This document shows positions 9,588-18,710 of a stretch of DNA of 64,000 bases, in pieces (within the stretch, counting starts at the first letter, position 1; each line of letters starts with the position of its first letter). The translations under genes were made by a program, and so were the position numbers. Below the pieces are notes generated by a model. The model saw only the letters and a program-made list of their open reading frames with translations, searched no databases and was not told the DNA's origin. Source of the stretch: Streptomyces sp. NL15-2K. Its GTDB lineage: Bacteria > Actinomycetota > Actinomycetes > Streptomycetales > Streptomycetaceae. The stretch covers positions 2,523,501-2,587,500 of the forward strand of contig NZ_CP130630.1 in assembly GCF_030551255.1 (NCBI RefSeq). The letters run 5' to 3'.

Positions 9588-9932
9588 CCAGCTCCTTGTC
9601 ATTCCAGGCCAGTTCGCCGTTACCTCCGGTATCGACGATTTCCGGCCACCCACTTCATTCGCCGATTTCCGGATTTGTCGACCAGTCGCCGTGTGGATCT
9701 GTGACCCACTTCACCGCTCCAACTTCCTTTTATTTCCTAGTAGTTGACGTTGAGTGCCGCATTCCGTACGCCCCGTCACCTTGTGCGGTGGATGGTTCGA
9801 TTCCGTTCGCCATGGGGCGTGACTCCCGCCACAGATCGCCCGTTGTCTTCTTCATGAGCCCGGGACCCGCCCGGTTCACGGGCCGGGAGCCACCCGGTCC
9901 CGCCACGCACCACTTCCCCGAGGGAGCCCCCC
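9588..9932. other. Intergenic region without a recognised gene
   Basis: Divergent spacer, less G+C-rich than the flanking genes around 9600-9760. No RNA gene or convincing ORF is visible. It presumably holds the promoter of the rightward gene at 9933 as well as upstream elements of the Rpf-like gene. Confidence 0.5.
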
Positions 9933-10715
9933 GTGCCGCGCATGCTCGACGTCAGCAACGAGGTACGCGCCGAGATCGGCGACGAAGAAGCCGACCGGCT
10001 GCTCGCCGGAGAGAACGCCCCCGGCAGTTACGACTGCACGTCCTGCCGCACCCCCGGCGACTCCGAACAGGAGCGCACCAGCACCGTCCTGTTCGTCGGC
10101 GACGAGACCGCCGTCCTCGCCTTCGCCCACGCCACCTGCCTGCCCTCGCAGGTCGTCCAGGTCACCGAGGAGCAGCTCCAGGGTGCCGTGAAGTCCATCA
10201 CCGGCGACACCGTCGACCTGGAGCCCGAGAAGATCGCGCCCGAGCAGGCCGTGCTCGGTGTGACCAGCGGACTCGTCCTGCTCGCCGGGGAGCTGCACCC
10301 CGCCCTGGTGGTCGAGCCGACCGGACCCATCGTCCGACCCGGCACGACCGGCTTCGGCGACGACTTCCTGCCGCTGCTCATCGAGCAGGGCTTCATGCCG
10401 GTGACCGCCATCGAGTCCACGCCGTCCGTGCTGCACGGGTGGTCGGTGCTGTTGGCCATGGGCCAGCTGCACGCGGTCCTCCAGCCGGGACCCAACGGGG
10501 GGCAGCCCGTCGCCTGGTGGCAGGCGCATCAGCCGCTGCAGGTCACGGAGCCGTGGCGAGCCGCCGCCAACAAGCACCAGCAGGTGCTGCTGTTCGCGGC
10601 GCCGGTGGGGTCCATCGGGCGGCAGCCCCGCGAGGACCTGCTGCGGGACGCGCTGGACAAGGCGGCGGCGAACGGGAAGCTGGTCGCGGCGGCGCTGCCG
10701 CTGGCGGGGACCTGA
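9933..10715 (+). CDS. Conserved Streptomyces hypothetical protein
   Basis: 260 residues, cytoplasmic, no signal or membrane segment. An N-terminal CTSC motif around residues 35-38 and the following GDSEQERTSTVLF segment could form a small metal-binding or beta-sheet element, but no family is recognised. The GTG start has GAGGGAG seven bases upstream. The hydrophobic Leu/Val/Gly alternation around residues 110-190 (LGVTSGLVLLAGE, HPALVVEP) suggests a compact alpha/beta fold. It is followed after 64 bases by another small unknown gene in the same direction. Confidence 0.8.
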   Translation: MPRMLDVSNEVRAEIGDEEADRLLAGENAPGSYDCTSCRTPGDSEQERTSTVLFVGDETAVLAFAHATCLPSQVVQVTEEQLQGAVKSITGDTVDLEPEKIAPEQAVLGVTSGLVLLAGELHPALVVEPTGPIVRPGTTGFGDDFLPLLIEQGFMPVTAIESTPSVLHGWSVLLAMGQLHAVLQPGPNGGQPVAWWQAHQPLQVTEPWRAAANKHQQVLLFAAPVGSIGRQPREDLLRDALDKAAANGKLVAAALPLAGT

Positions 10716-10779
10716 GCGCGACGGGTCAAGGGGCGCCGCCCAACCGCATCTCTTCAAGTGCGGGGTCGTTTGGACATAC

Positions 10780-11142
10780 GTGCACACCTACGACGTTCCC
10801 CGCCGCCAGTTCCAGCCGCTGCCGTCTGCGCGAGTGGCTCAGGATCCGCTGGGTGGCCCCTCGGCCACGCCGATCTACGACGCGCTCTACGCCGAGTACG
10901 TCAAGTCCTTCCGCTCGCTGCCGGGTGACCGCAGCGGCGAGGAGGAGCTGGGGTTCACCGCCTTCGGGAGCATCCCGCACAGTACGGGCTCGTTCAGCAA
11001 CTCGTACAGCGCCTACAGCACGGGGGCGTACAGCGCCCGCCAGCAGTCGCAGTGGCAGCGTGTGGGACAGATCGGGCAGCAGCACAGCACCGGGATGCAC
11101 CACGTTCCGGCGGCGCTGCCGCCCGGGCCGCGCAGAGGCTGA
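10780..11142 (+). CDS. Small hypothetical protein, Ser/Tyr/Gln-rich tail
   Basis: 120 residues with a GTG start. The N-terminal half contains PIYDALYAEYVKSFRSLPGDR, which looks like an amphipathic helix. The C-terminal half is low-complexity (Ser, Tyr, Gln, Gly, His) and likely disordered. No family recognised. Codon use is like that of neighbouring genes, and the ORF ends exactly at a strong terminator, which supports it being real. Confidence 0.68.
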   Translation: MHTYDVPRRQFQPLPSARVAQDPLGGPSATPIYDALYAEYVKSFRSLPGDRSGEEELGFTAFGSIPHSTGSFSNSYSAYSTGAYSARQQSQWQRVGQIGQQHSTGMHHVPAALPPGPRRG

Positions 11143-11197
11143 GGCGCACATGAGGAAGGGCGACCCCGGTCGGGGTCGCCCTTCCTCATGTGCGCCT
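11142..11197. terminator. 26-bp-stem bidirectional terminator
   Basis: Perfect inverted repeat: arms 11142-11167 and 11172-11197 with a GGTC loop, between the convergent hypothetical gene and der. It starts at the last base of the upstream stop codon. Confidence 0.85.
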
Positions 11198-11207
11198 CAC
11201 GCGTGCG

Positions 11208-12683
11208 TCACTTCTTCCTGCCGCGCTTCTCGCGCACCCGCACCGAGATATGGATCGGCGTGCCCTCGAAGGCGAACTCCTCGCGCAGGCGGCGCTCGAT
11301 GAAGCGGCGGTAGCCCGCCTCGATGAAGCCGGAGGCGAAGAGCACGAACCGCGGGGGCCTGGTGCCGGCCTGGGTGCCGAAGAGGATGCGGGGCTGCTTG
11401 CCGCCGCGGATCGGGTGCGGGTGGGCGGCGACCAGCTCGCCGAGGAAGGCGTTCAGCCGGCCCGTCGGGACCCGGGTCTCCCAGCCCGCCAGGGCCGTCT
11501 CGATCGCCGGGACGAGCCTCTCCATGTGCCGTCCGGTGCGCGCCGAGACGTTCACCCGGGGCGCCCACGCGACCTGGCCGAGCTCGGTCTCGATCTCCCG
11601 CTCCAGGTAGTAGCGGCGCTCCTCGTCGAGGGTGTCCCACTTGTTGAACGCCAGGACGATCGCGCGGCCCGCTTCGACGGCCATGGTGACGATGCGCTGG
11701 TCCTGCACCGAGATGGACTCGGAGGCGTCGATGAGGATGACGGCCACCTCGGCCTTCTCGACGGCGGCCGCGGTGCGCAGCGAGGCGTAGTAGTCGGCGC
11801 CCTGCTGGAGGTGGACGCGCTTGCGGATGCCCGCCGTGTCGACGAACTTCCAGGTCACGCCGCCGAGTTCGATCAGCTCGTCGACCGGGTCGCGGGTGGT
11901 GCCGGCGACTTCGTTGACGACGACGCGCTCCTCGCCGGCCACCTTGTTCAGCAGCGAGGACTTGCCGACGTTCGGGCGGCCGATGAGCGCGATGCGGCGC
12001 GGGCCGCCGATCGCGGTGCCGAAGGTCTGCTCCGGTGCGTCCGGCAGGGCCTCCAGGACCTGGTCCAGCATGTCGCCGGTGCCCCGGCCGTGCAGCGCGG
12101 AGACGGGGTACGGCTCGCCCAGGCCCAGAGACCACAGATAGGCCGCGTCCGCTTCGCCGCTCGGGCCGTCGACCTTGTTGGCGCACAGCACCACGGGCTT
12201 GCCGGCCTTGCGCAGCAGTCGTACGACCGCCTCGTCGGTGTCGGTCGCGCCGACCTTGGCGTCGACGACGAACACGACGGCGTCGGCGGCCTCGATCGCG
12301 TACTCGGCCTGCGCGGCCACGGAGGCGTCGATGCCGAGGACGTCCTGCTCCCAGCCGCCGGTGTCGACGACCTTGAAGCGGCGGCCCGCCCACTCGGCCT
12401 CGTAGGTGACGCGGTCGCGGGTGACGCCGGGCTTGTCCTCCACGACGGCTTCGCGCCGGCCGATGATGCGGTTCACGAGCGTCGACTTGCCGACATTCGG
12501 ACGGCCCACGACGGCGAGGACGGGCAGCGGGCCATGACCGGCCGCCTCGATCGCGCCCTCGACGTCCTCGAGGTCGAAGCCCTCTTCCGCGGCGAGCTCC
12601 ATGAACTCCGCGAACTCGGCATCGCCAAGTGCTCCGTGCTCGTGCTCCCCGCCCGAGCCGTCGGAGTGGATCTGGTCGTTCAT
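11208..12683 (-). CDS. der: Ribosome-associated GTPase Der (EngA)
   Basis: Essential GTPase for 50S ribosomal subunit maturation. From ATG 12683 it has 491 residues: an acidic N-terminal extension (about 1-50), GTPase domain 1 (GRPNVGKST at 60-68, DTGGW, NKVD), GTPase domain 2 (second GRPNVGKSS near 233, DTAGI, NKWD) and a KH-like C-terminal domain ending in a basic RGRKK tail. A GTG at 12746, overlapping the upstream stop (TAGTG), would add 21 residues; the ATG is preferred because AGG lies about 10 bases upstream. Last gene of the cmk-acyltransferase-der run. Confidence 0.95.
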   Translation of the reverse strand: MNDQIHSDGSGGEHEHGALGDAEFAEFMELAAEEGFDLEDVEGAIEAAGHGPLPVLAVVGRPNVGKSTLVNRIIGRREAVVEDKPGVTRDRVTYEAEWAGRRFKVVDTGGWEQDVLGIDASVAAQAEYAIEAADAVVFVVDAKVGATDTDEAVVRLLRKAGKPVVLCANKVDGPSGEADAAYLWSLGLGEPYPVSALHGRGTGDMLDQVLEALPDAPEQTFGTAIGGPRRIALIGRPNVGKSSLLNKVAGEERVVVNEVAGTTRDPVDELIELGGVTWKFVDTAGIRKRVHLQQGADYYASLRTAAAVEKAEVAVILIDASESISVQDQRIVTMAVEAGRAIVLAFNKWDTLDEERRYYLEREIETELGQVAWAPRVNVSARTGRHMERLVPAIETALAGWETRVPTGRLNAFLGELVAAHPHPIRGGKQPRILFGTQAGTRPPRFVLFASGFIEAGYRRFIERRLREEFAFEGTPIHISVRVREKRGRKK

Positions 12684-12745
12684 GAAGTCCGTACCTCGTT
12701 CATCGTGGTGATCGGTGGAGCACCCGGAGTTTCCGGATCGATCCA

Positions 12746-13408
12746 CTACTCAGTGTCGCCCGCGCGGCCGGTCAGCCGCCTGGCGTTTTCCAGGTGCGCG
12801 GTGAGCTGCTTCTGGATGCGCTCGGTCGCCTCGTCGAGCGCCTTGCGCGTACGCCGTCCGCTGCCGTCACCCGCCTCGAAGGGGTCGCCGAAGACGACAT
12901 CGACCCGGCTGCGCAGCGGAGGCAGCCCCTTTATCAACCGTCCCGGCCGGTCGGAACTTCCCAGCACTGCGACCGGGACGATCGGGGCACCGCCGCGCAC
13001 GGCGAAGTACGCGAGCCCGGCGCGCAGCGCGGCGAAGTCGCCCTCGCCCCGGCTGCCCTCCGGGAAGATCCCGAGGACACCGCCGGACGCCAGCACGTCC
13101 AGGGCCTGGGTGATGGCCGTACGGTCGGCGGTCGAGCGGTCCACCTTCAGCTGGCCGACGGCGCGCATGAAGGGGCCGAGCGGGCCGACGAACGCCTCCT
13201 TCTTGACCAGGAAGTGCGACGGCCGGGGCGCGACGCCGATGACCATCGGGCCGTCGATGTTGTGGGAGTGGTTGACGGCGAGGATCACCGGGCCGGTCGC
13301 GGGAACCCGCCAGGCGCCGAGCACCCGCGGCTTCCACAGCCCGTACATCAGGCCGACGCCGATGCGCCGCCCGACCTCGGCACCCCGCGCCGAAGGCAGT
13401 TCGCTCAC
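12746..13408 (-). CDS. 1-acyl-glycerol-3-phosphate acyltransferase (PlsC family)
   Basis: 220-residue phospholipid acyltransferase acting at the membrane face. Motif I HSHNID fits the H-x4-D catalytic signature, motif III is FPEGSRG, and PIVPVAV matches motif IV. The GTG start overlaps the cmk stop (GTGA), so translation is coupled. cmk, acyltransferase and der neighbour each other in many actinobacteria. CMP recycling and CDP-lipid synthesis provide a loose metabolic link. Confidence 0.92.
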   Translation of the reverse strand: MSELPSARGAEVGRRIGVGLMYGLWKPRVLGAWRVPATGPVILAVNHSHNIDGPMVIGVAPRPSHFLVKKEAFVGPLGPFMRAVGQLKVDRSTADRTAITQALDVLASGGVLGIFPEGSRGEGDFAALRAGLAYFAVRGGAPIVPVAVLGSSDRPGRLIKGLPPLRSRVDVVFGDPFEAGDGSGRRTRKALDEATERIQKQLTAHLENARRLTGRAGDTE

Positions 13409-14100
13409 TTCGCGGCCCGCTTCTCCTCGACGAGCGTGACGACGCACTCGATGACCTGCGCCAGCGTGAGCGCCGTGGTGTCCACCTCGACCGCGTCGTC
13501 CGCCTTGGCGAGCGGCGAGGTCTTGCGGCTGGAGTCGGCCGCGTCCCGCTTGATCAGGGCCTCGCGGGTGGCGTGGACGTCGGCGCCCTTCAGCTCGCCG
13601 CTGCGGCGGGCGGCCCGGGCCTCCGGGGAGGCGGTGAGGAAGATCTTCACGTCGGCGTCGGGCAGCACGGTCGTACCGATGTCCCGGCCCTCGACGACGA
13701 TGCCCTGCTCGGCGGAGGCGGCGATCGAGCGCTGCAGCTCGGTGATCCGGGCACGCACCTCGGGCACCGCGCTGACCGCGCTGACCTTGGAGGTGACCTC
13801 GTGGGTGCGGATCGGGCCGGCCACGTCGGTGCCGTCGACCGTGATCGTCGGGTTCGCCGGGTCGTTGCCGGAGACGATCTCGGGCTTGCCGGCCGCGGCG
13901 GCGATGGCCGACGGGTCGTCGATGTCGATCCCGTTGTTCACCATCCACCAGGTGATCGCCCGGTACTGGGCGCCGGTGTCCAGGTAGCTCAGACCGAGCT
14001 GTGCGGCCACGGCCTTGGACGTGCTCGACTTACCCGTGCCGGAGGGACCGTCGATGGCGACGATCACTGACGGGACGGTCCGGGCGGCGCCGTTTTCCAC
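13405..14100 (-). CDS. cmk: Cytidylate kinase
   Basis: Phosphorylates CMP and dCMP with ATP. 231 residues with the P-loop GPSGTGKSST (about 18-27), LDTGAQYRA for nucleotide binding, and VVEGRDIGTTVLPDADVK (the CMP/lid region with R and D). The GTG at 14100 is used. It overlaps the acyltransferase start by four bases, and an 86-base gap separates it from tyrA upstream. Confidence 0.95.
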   Translation of the reverse strand: MENGAARTVPSVIVAIDGPSGTGKSSTSKAVAAQLGLSYLDTGAQYRAITWWMVNNGIDIDDPSAIAAAAGKPEIVSGNDPANPTITVDGTDVAGPIRTHEVTSKVSAVSAVPEVRARITELQRSIAASAEQGIVVEGRDIGTTVLPDADVKIFLTASPEARAARRSGELKGADVHATREALIKRDAADSSRKTSPLAKADDAVEVDTTALTLAQVIECVVTLVEEKRAAK

Positions 14101-14186
14101 GGGGGGACACCTTCCTGGTGCGCGGTGGGAGTGTGCGGGGACGCGAAGGCGCCCCGCACAAGGTTACTGGCTCGCCAGAGGCCTCC

Positions 14187-15272
14187 TTACTGGCGGATGG
14201 CCCAGCCCCGCTCCCGCAGCGCCGCCGTCAGGACGGGCGCCGCCTTCGGCTCCACCATCAGCTGCACCAGACCGGCCTGCTGACCGGTCGCGTGCTCGAT
14301 GCGTACGTCCTCGATGTTGACCCCGGCCATCCCCGCGTCCGCGAAGATGCGGGCCAGCTGGCCCGGCTGGTCGTCGATGAGAACGGCCACGACCTCGTAC
14401 GCCCGCGGAGCGGACCCGTGCTTGCCGGGGACGCGGACCTGGCCCGCGTTGCCGCGCCGCAGGACGTCCTCGATGCCCGCGGTGCCCTCCAGGCGCTTGG
14501 CGTCGTCGGAGGACTGCAGGGCCCGCAGCGCCCGGACCGTCTCGTCGAGGTCGGCGGAGACGTCCGCGAGGAGGTCGGCGACCGGACCGGGGTTGGCGGA
14601 CAGGATGTCGATCCACATCCCGGGGTCGGACGCGGCGATCCGGGTCACGTCACGGATGCCCTGCCCGCACAGCCGTACGGCCGCCTCCTCGGCGTTCTCC
14701 AGGCGCGCGGCGACCATGCTGGAGACCAGGTGGGGCATGTGGGAGACCAGGGCGACGGCGCGGTCGTGGGCGTCCGCGTCCATCACCACCGGCACCGCCC
14801 GGCAGTGCGAGACCAGCTCCAGGGCCAGGTTCAGCACCTCGGTGTCGGTGTCCCGGGTCGGCGTCAGCACCCAGGGACGGCCCTCGAAGAGGTCGCCGGT
14901 CGCGGCCAGCGGGCCGGACTTCTCGCGGCCCGACATGGGGTGCGTGCCGATGTACGACGAGAGGTCCAGGCCCATGGCCTCAAGCTCGCGGCGCGGGCCG
15001 CCCTTGACGCTGGCCACGTCGAGGTAGCCGCGGGCCACGCCCCGGCGCATGGCGTCGGCGAGCACCGCGGCCACATGGGCGGGCGGGGCGGCGACGATCG
15101 CGACGTCGACGGGCCCGTCCGGCGCCTCGTCGGTGCCGGCGCCGAGCGCGGCGGCCGTTCGGGCCTGCTCGGGGTCGTGGTCGGCGAGGTGGACGACGAC
15201 GCCCCGCTGGGACAGGGCGAGGGCGGCCGACGTACCGATGAGGCCGGTTCCGATGACGAGTGCGGTTCTCAC
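14187..15272 (-). CDS. tyrA: Prephenate dehydrogenase with ACT domain
   Basis: Oxidative decarboxylation of prephenate toward tyrosine. 361 residues: NAD-binding Rossmann motif GTGLIGTS (8-15), catalytic core with HPMSGREKSG (the conserved TyrA His region), and a C-terminal ACT regulatory domain (about 285-361, DQPGQLARIFADAGMAGVNI), usually for feedback by aromatic amino acids. The GTG start overlaps the aroH stop (GTGA), so the two shikimate-pathway genes are translated together. Confidence 0.95.
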   Translation of the reverse strand: MRTALVIGTGLIGTSAALALSQRGVVVHLADHDPEQARTAAALGAGTDEAPDGPVDVAIVAAPPAHVAAVLADAMRRGVARGYLDVASVKGGPRRELEAMGLDLSSYIGTHPMSGREKSGPLAATGDLFEGRPWVLTPTRDTDTEVLNLALELVSHCRAVPVVMDADAHDRAVALVSHMPHLVSSMVAARLENAEEAAVRLCGQGIRDVTRIAASDPGMWIDILSANPGPVADLLADVSADLDETVRALRALQSSDDAKRLEGTAGIEDVLRRGNAGQVRVPGKHGSAPRAYEVVAVLIDDQPGQLARIFADAGMAGVNIEDVRIEHATGQQAGLVQLMVEPKAAPVLTAALRERGWAIRQ

Positions 15273-15631
15273 TGGGCGATGTCCTTGCGCAGGGCGGCCG
15301 CGGCGCCGAGGTAGACGTGGTTGATCCCGCTGCGGGGCCGGTCGGACTCGATGTGCGCGAGGACGCGGACGACGCGGGGCATGGCGCCCTCGATGTCCAG
15401 TTCCTGGGCGCAGATCAGCGGGACGTCCACGATGCCGAGCTTGCGGGCCGCGGCCGCCGGGAAGTCGCTGTGCAGGTCGGGCGTGGCCGTGAACCAGATG
15501 CTGATCAGGTCGTCCGGGGTGAGCTCGTTCCGCTCCAGGATGGCGGTGAGCAGGGCTCCGACCTGCTCGTCCATGTGGCCGGCCTCGTCCCGCTCGAGTT
15601 GGACGGCGCCCCGGACCGCTCGTACCGCCAC
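15269..15631 (-). CDS. aroH: Monofunctional chorismate mutase, AroH class
   Basis: Converts chorismate to prephenate, the substrate of the overlapping tyrA product. 120 residues from GTG 15631, the usual AroH length. Recognised by the start AVRAVRGAVQLERDE, the Arg/Glu pattern of the active site, and NHVYLGAA near the C-terminus. Longer in-frame extensions to 16189 run through non-coding DNA and an opposite gene and are discarded. Confidence 0.94.
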   Translation of the reverse strand: MAVRAVRGAVQLERDEAGHMDEQVGALLTAILERNELTPDDLISIWFTATPDLHSDFPAAAARKLGIVDVPLICAQELDIEGAMPRVVRVLAHIESDRPRSGINHVYLGAAAALRKDIAQ

Positions 15632-15895
15632 GGCGTGCTCCTTGCTGATGTGCGTATCGGCTCTCTGCCGATCCAGCGTAGTCAGCCCTTGTCGAGCCGG
15701 TGCGCGGCGCCCGCCCGCTGAGACGGGGCGCCGGGCGAGAAACCCCTGTGCACTTTTGCGCGAATCACGCGTTTTGTGCCACTTGCTCCCGGGTTGTTCC
15801 TTCTCGGTGCCTTCAGTGCCAAGATGCTGTTGCTCCGCTCGGAGCGATTCCCGGGCTGGTTTCTGCCAATTCTTCCGCACGTTCGGAGTGACGAC

Positions 15896-16297
15896 ATGAC
15901 TCAAGGCCCGACGCGGCGCACGGTTCTCCTCGCGACGGGCGCGGTGGCGCTCGTCGCGGGATGCGGCGGCGGTGGTGACGACTCCGGTGCGTCCCCGTCC
16001 GTCGCCCCCGCCCAGGAGCTGGCGAAGACGAGCGACATCCCGGTCGGCGGCGGCGTGATCTTCAAGGACGAGGGGGTCGTCGTCACCCAGCCGACGCAGG
16101 GCGAGTTCAAGGCCTTCACCAACATCTGCGCCCATCAGCGGTGCCCGGTGGCCGGCGTCTCCGACGGCACCATCAACTGCTCCTGCCACGGCAGCAAGTT
16201 CGCCATCGCGGACGGCGCGGTGACCAACCCGCCGGCGACGAAGCCGCTGCCCGAGAAGAAGATCGCGGTGGAGGGGGACTCCATCCGCCTGGCGTGA
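15896..16297 (+). CDS. Rieske [2Fe-2S] lipoprotein
   Basis: 133 residues. The N-terminus TRRTVLLATGAVALVAGC combines a twin-arginine-like RR with a lipobox VAGC, so the mature protein is probably a membrane-anchored extracytoplasmic lipoprotein. The cluster motifs CAHQRC and CSCHGSKF provide the two Cys and two His ligands plus a disulfide pair, as in Rieske ferredoxin-like proteins of Streptomyces. It is monocistronic and divergent from aroH across 264 bases that contain no other gene. The redox partner is unknown. Confidence 0.9.
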   Translation: MTQGPTRRTVLLATGAVALVAGCGGGGDDSGASPSVAPAQELAKTSDIPVGGGVIFKDEGVVVTQPTQGEFKAFTNICAHQRCPVAGVSDGTINCSCHGSKFAIADGAVTNPPATKPLPEKKIAVEGDSIRLA

Positions 16298-16363
16298 CCG
16301 CCGCCCGTCCGCTGTCCGTCTGCCGCCCGTCCGCCGCCGGTCCGCTGTCCGTCTGCCGTCGTC

Positions 16364-17383
16364 TCAGGCGTCCCAGAGCGCCCCGAGCGTCACCAGCTCG
16401 CCCCGGTACTCGATCCGGTCCGCCCACTCGGCCGGCCAGGCGTCCCCGCCCAGGTGCGCGCCCGCGAAGGCACCCGCCAGGCAGGCGATCGAGTCGGAGT
16501 CACCAGAGGTGCAGGCGCCCCGACGCAGGGCCGTCACCGGCTCGTCGGGGAAAAGCAGGAAGCACAACAGGCCGGTCGCCAGCGCCTCTTCGGCGATCCA
16601 GCCCTCTCCGGTGGCCAGGCACGGGTCGGTCTCCGGCGAGGGAGTGCGCAGGGCGCCCTGGAGCCGGTCCAGAACCCCCAGGCACTCGTCCCAGCCGCGC
16701 GCCATGAAGAGCTCGGGGCTGGGGTCCTGACTGCGCGTCCACAGGTCGCCGAGCCAGCGCTCGTGGTAGTGGGTGCGGTTCTCGTGCGCGTACGACCCCA
16801 GCTGCTCGACCAGCCCGGCCGGCTCGGCGCCCTGCGCGAGCAGGCGTACGGCGTGGGCGGTGAGGTCGGACGCGGCGAGTGCGGTCGGATGCCCGTGGGT
16901 GAGCGCGGACTGCAACTGGGCGGCGCCCGCGCGCTGTTCGTCGCTCAGCCCGGGGACGAGCCCGACGGGCGCGACGCGCATGTTGGCGCCGCAGCCCTTG
17001 GAACCGATCTGGCTGGCGTCCTGCCACGGCCGGTCCGCGTGCTCCAGCAAGGCACACGCCCGCAGGCAGGTGTTGCCGGGCGCGCGGTTGTTCTCCGGAG
17101 AGCGGTTCCAGGCGATGAACTCGAGGCGCACCGCCTCCGCCATGTCCTCGGGCCCGAGCACGCCCCGGTCCATGGCCGTCCGCAGCCCCCGCCCGAGCGC
17201 CAGCGTCATCTGCGTGTCGTCGGTGACCATCCCGGACGCCGGCAGCTCCAGCTCCCGCCAGGGCCCGTACCGGTCGAGGATCGACGGCACGCTGTGGAAC
17301 TCGGTCGGGTACCCGAGGGCGTCCCCGAGAGCGAGGCCGATGAGCGCCCCCGTGGCGGCGCGTTTGGTCGGAGTCGTGATCAT
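16364..17383 (-). CDS. ADP-ribosylglycohydrolase family protein
   Basis: DraG/ARH-type hydrolase of 339 residues that removes ADP-ribose from proteins or small molecules. Metal-binding motifs are intact: GDALGYPTEF near residue 20, MVTDDTQM near 52-59 and GDSDSIACLAGAFAGA near 292. It starts at ATG 17383. A palindromic MITE-like element begins 10 bases upstream of the start codon, so its promoter has probably been displaced or supplied by the element. Confidence 0.9.
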   Translation of the reverse strand: MITTPTKRAATGALIGLALGDALGYPTEFHSVPSILDRYGPWRELELPASGMVTDDTQMTLALGRGLRTAMDRGVLGPEDMAEAVRLEFIAWNRSPENNRAPGNTCLRACALLEHADRPWQDASQIGSKGCGANMRVAPVGLVPGLSDEQRAGAAQLQSALTHGHPTALAASDLTAHAVRLLAQGAEPAGLVEQLGSYAHENRTHYHERWLGDLWTRSQDPSPELFMARGWDECLGVLDRLQGALRTPSPETDPCLATGEGWIAEEALATGLLCFLLFPDEPVTALRRGACTSGDSDSIACLAGAFAGAHLGGDAWPAEWADRIEYRGELVTLGALWDA

Positions 17384-17392
17384 GGGAGAACC

Positions 17393-17573
17393 CTAGGGCC
17401 TGTCGTCAAACTCCCGTCGTCCGCCCGGAGGGCGGGCCCGGCGGCGTCAGGTGCGTGCTCTCGGCGTGCCGGGCCCTGACCCACGTACTGGACGTACTTG
17501 GGTCGGGGCCCGGTGCGCCGAGAGTGCGTGCATGGCGTCGCCGGGCAGGCGGGAGTTTGACGACAGGGCCTAG
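17393..17573. mobile_element. MITE-like palindromic element 1
   Basis: About 181 bases bounded by CTAGGGCCTGTCGTCAAACT-type terminal inverted repeats (one mismatch in about 24). The interior also folds back on itself, with GACCCACGTAC...GTACTTGGGTC at the centre, so the whole element can form one long hairpin. It has no coding capacity. The flanks carry a near-perfect 20-base direct repeat (17369-17388 and 17583-17603). Confidence 0.7.
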
Positions 17574-17627
17574 GGCCTGTCGGAGTCGTGATCACGGGGA
17601 GACCTCCAGGGTCAGCCCCCCCAGGGC

Positions 17628-18710
17628 CTAGAGGTCGACCTCGTTCATCAGCATCCCGACCTCCGTGTTCGACAGCCGTCGCAGCCAGCCCGACTTCTGG
17701 TCGCCCAGGGTGATCGGGCCGAAGGCGACGCGGACCAGCTTGTCGACCGGGAAGCCGGCCTCGGCCAGCATGCGGCGGACGATGTGCTTGCGGCCCTCGT
17801 GGAGGGTGACCTCGACCAGGTAGTTCTTGCCGGTCTGCTCGACGACCCGGAAGTGGTCCGCGCGCGCGTAGCCGTCCTCCAGCTGGATGCCGTCCTTCAG
17901 GCGCTTGCCCAGGTCGCGCGGGATCGGGCCCACGATGTGCGCGAGGTAGGTCTTCTTCACGCCGTACTTGGGGTGGGTCAGCCGGTGCGCCAGCTCGCCG
18001 TGGTTGGTGAGCAGGATGACGCCTTCGGTCTCGGTGTCGAGCCGCCCCACGTGGAAGAGCCGGGTCTCGCGGTTGGTGACGTAGTCACCGAGGCACTGGC
18101 GGCCCTCGGGGTCCTCCATCGTGGAGACCACACCGGCCGGCTTGTTCAGCGCGAAGAACTGGTACGACTGCGTGGCGACCGTCAGGCCGTCCACCTTGAC
18201 CTCGTCCTTCTCCGGGTCGACCCGCTTGCCCTGCTCCAGGACGATCTCGCCGTTGACCTCGACCCGCGCCTGCTCGATCAGTTCCTCGCAGGCCCGCCGG
18301 GAGCCGTATCCCGCGCGCGCGAGGACCTTCTGCAGCCGCTCGCCCTCCTGCTCGGCGCCCGGGAAGGTCTTGGGCAGCTTGATGTCCTTCTTGCCCGCGT
18401 ACCGCTCGCGGTTGCGCTCCTCGGCCCGCGTCTCGTACTCACGCGAGGTCGCCGGGGCACTCCGCCCGCGCTGCTGGGGCTTCTTCGGCCCGCCCTTGGC
18501 ACCACCGCGCGCCGCACCGCCGCGCCCCGACTTCGGGCCTTCCGGAGAGGCGCCGGGGCCCACGTCGTAGCGGCGCTCCTCGGGGCGGGGCTTGCGGGGA
18601 CGGCCCTGACCCTGGCCCTGCCCCTGCTTCTGGTCCCTGTTGTTGCCGGCCCCGCGGTGGTTACCGCGCCCGCCGGTGCCGCCACTCTTGCCGCTGCCGC
18701 TGCTTCGCAT
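17628..18710 (-). CDS. rRNA pseudouridine synthase, RsuA/RluB family
   Basis: 360 residues. An N-terminal Gly/Gln/Lys/Arg-rich disordered tail (about 1-120) is followed by an S4 RNA-binding domain (RLQKVLARAGYGSRRACEELI) and the synthase domain with the catalytic GRLDTETEG motif. It modifies uridine in 23S or 16S rRNA. ATG 18710 overlaps the scpB stop (TGATG). A TTG three bases earlier is possible but less likely. The scpA-scpB-rluB arrangement is conserved in Gram-positives. Confidence 0.93.
   Translation of the reverse strand: MRSSGSGKSGGTGGRGNHRGAGNNRDQKQGQGQGQGRPRKPRPEERRYDVGPGASPEGPKSGRGGAARGGAKGGPKKPQQRGRSAPATSREYETRAEERNRERYAGKKDIKLPKTFPGAEQEGERLQKVLARAGYGSRRACEELIEQARVEVNGEIVLEQGKRVDPEKDEVKVDGLTVATQSYQFFALNKPAGVVSTMEDPEGRQCLGDYVTNRETRLFHVGRLDTETEGVILLTNHGELAHRLTHPKYGVKKTYLAHIVGPIPRDLGKRLKDGIQLEDGYARADHFRVVEQTGKNYLVEVTLHEGRKHIVRRMLAEAGFPVDKLVRVAFGPITLGDQKSGWLRRLSNTEVGMLMNEVDL

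Noticed and set aside
15632..16189. Extended aroH reading frame
   Set aside because: Runs antisense to the Rieske gene; the family length and start motif fix GTG 15631.
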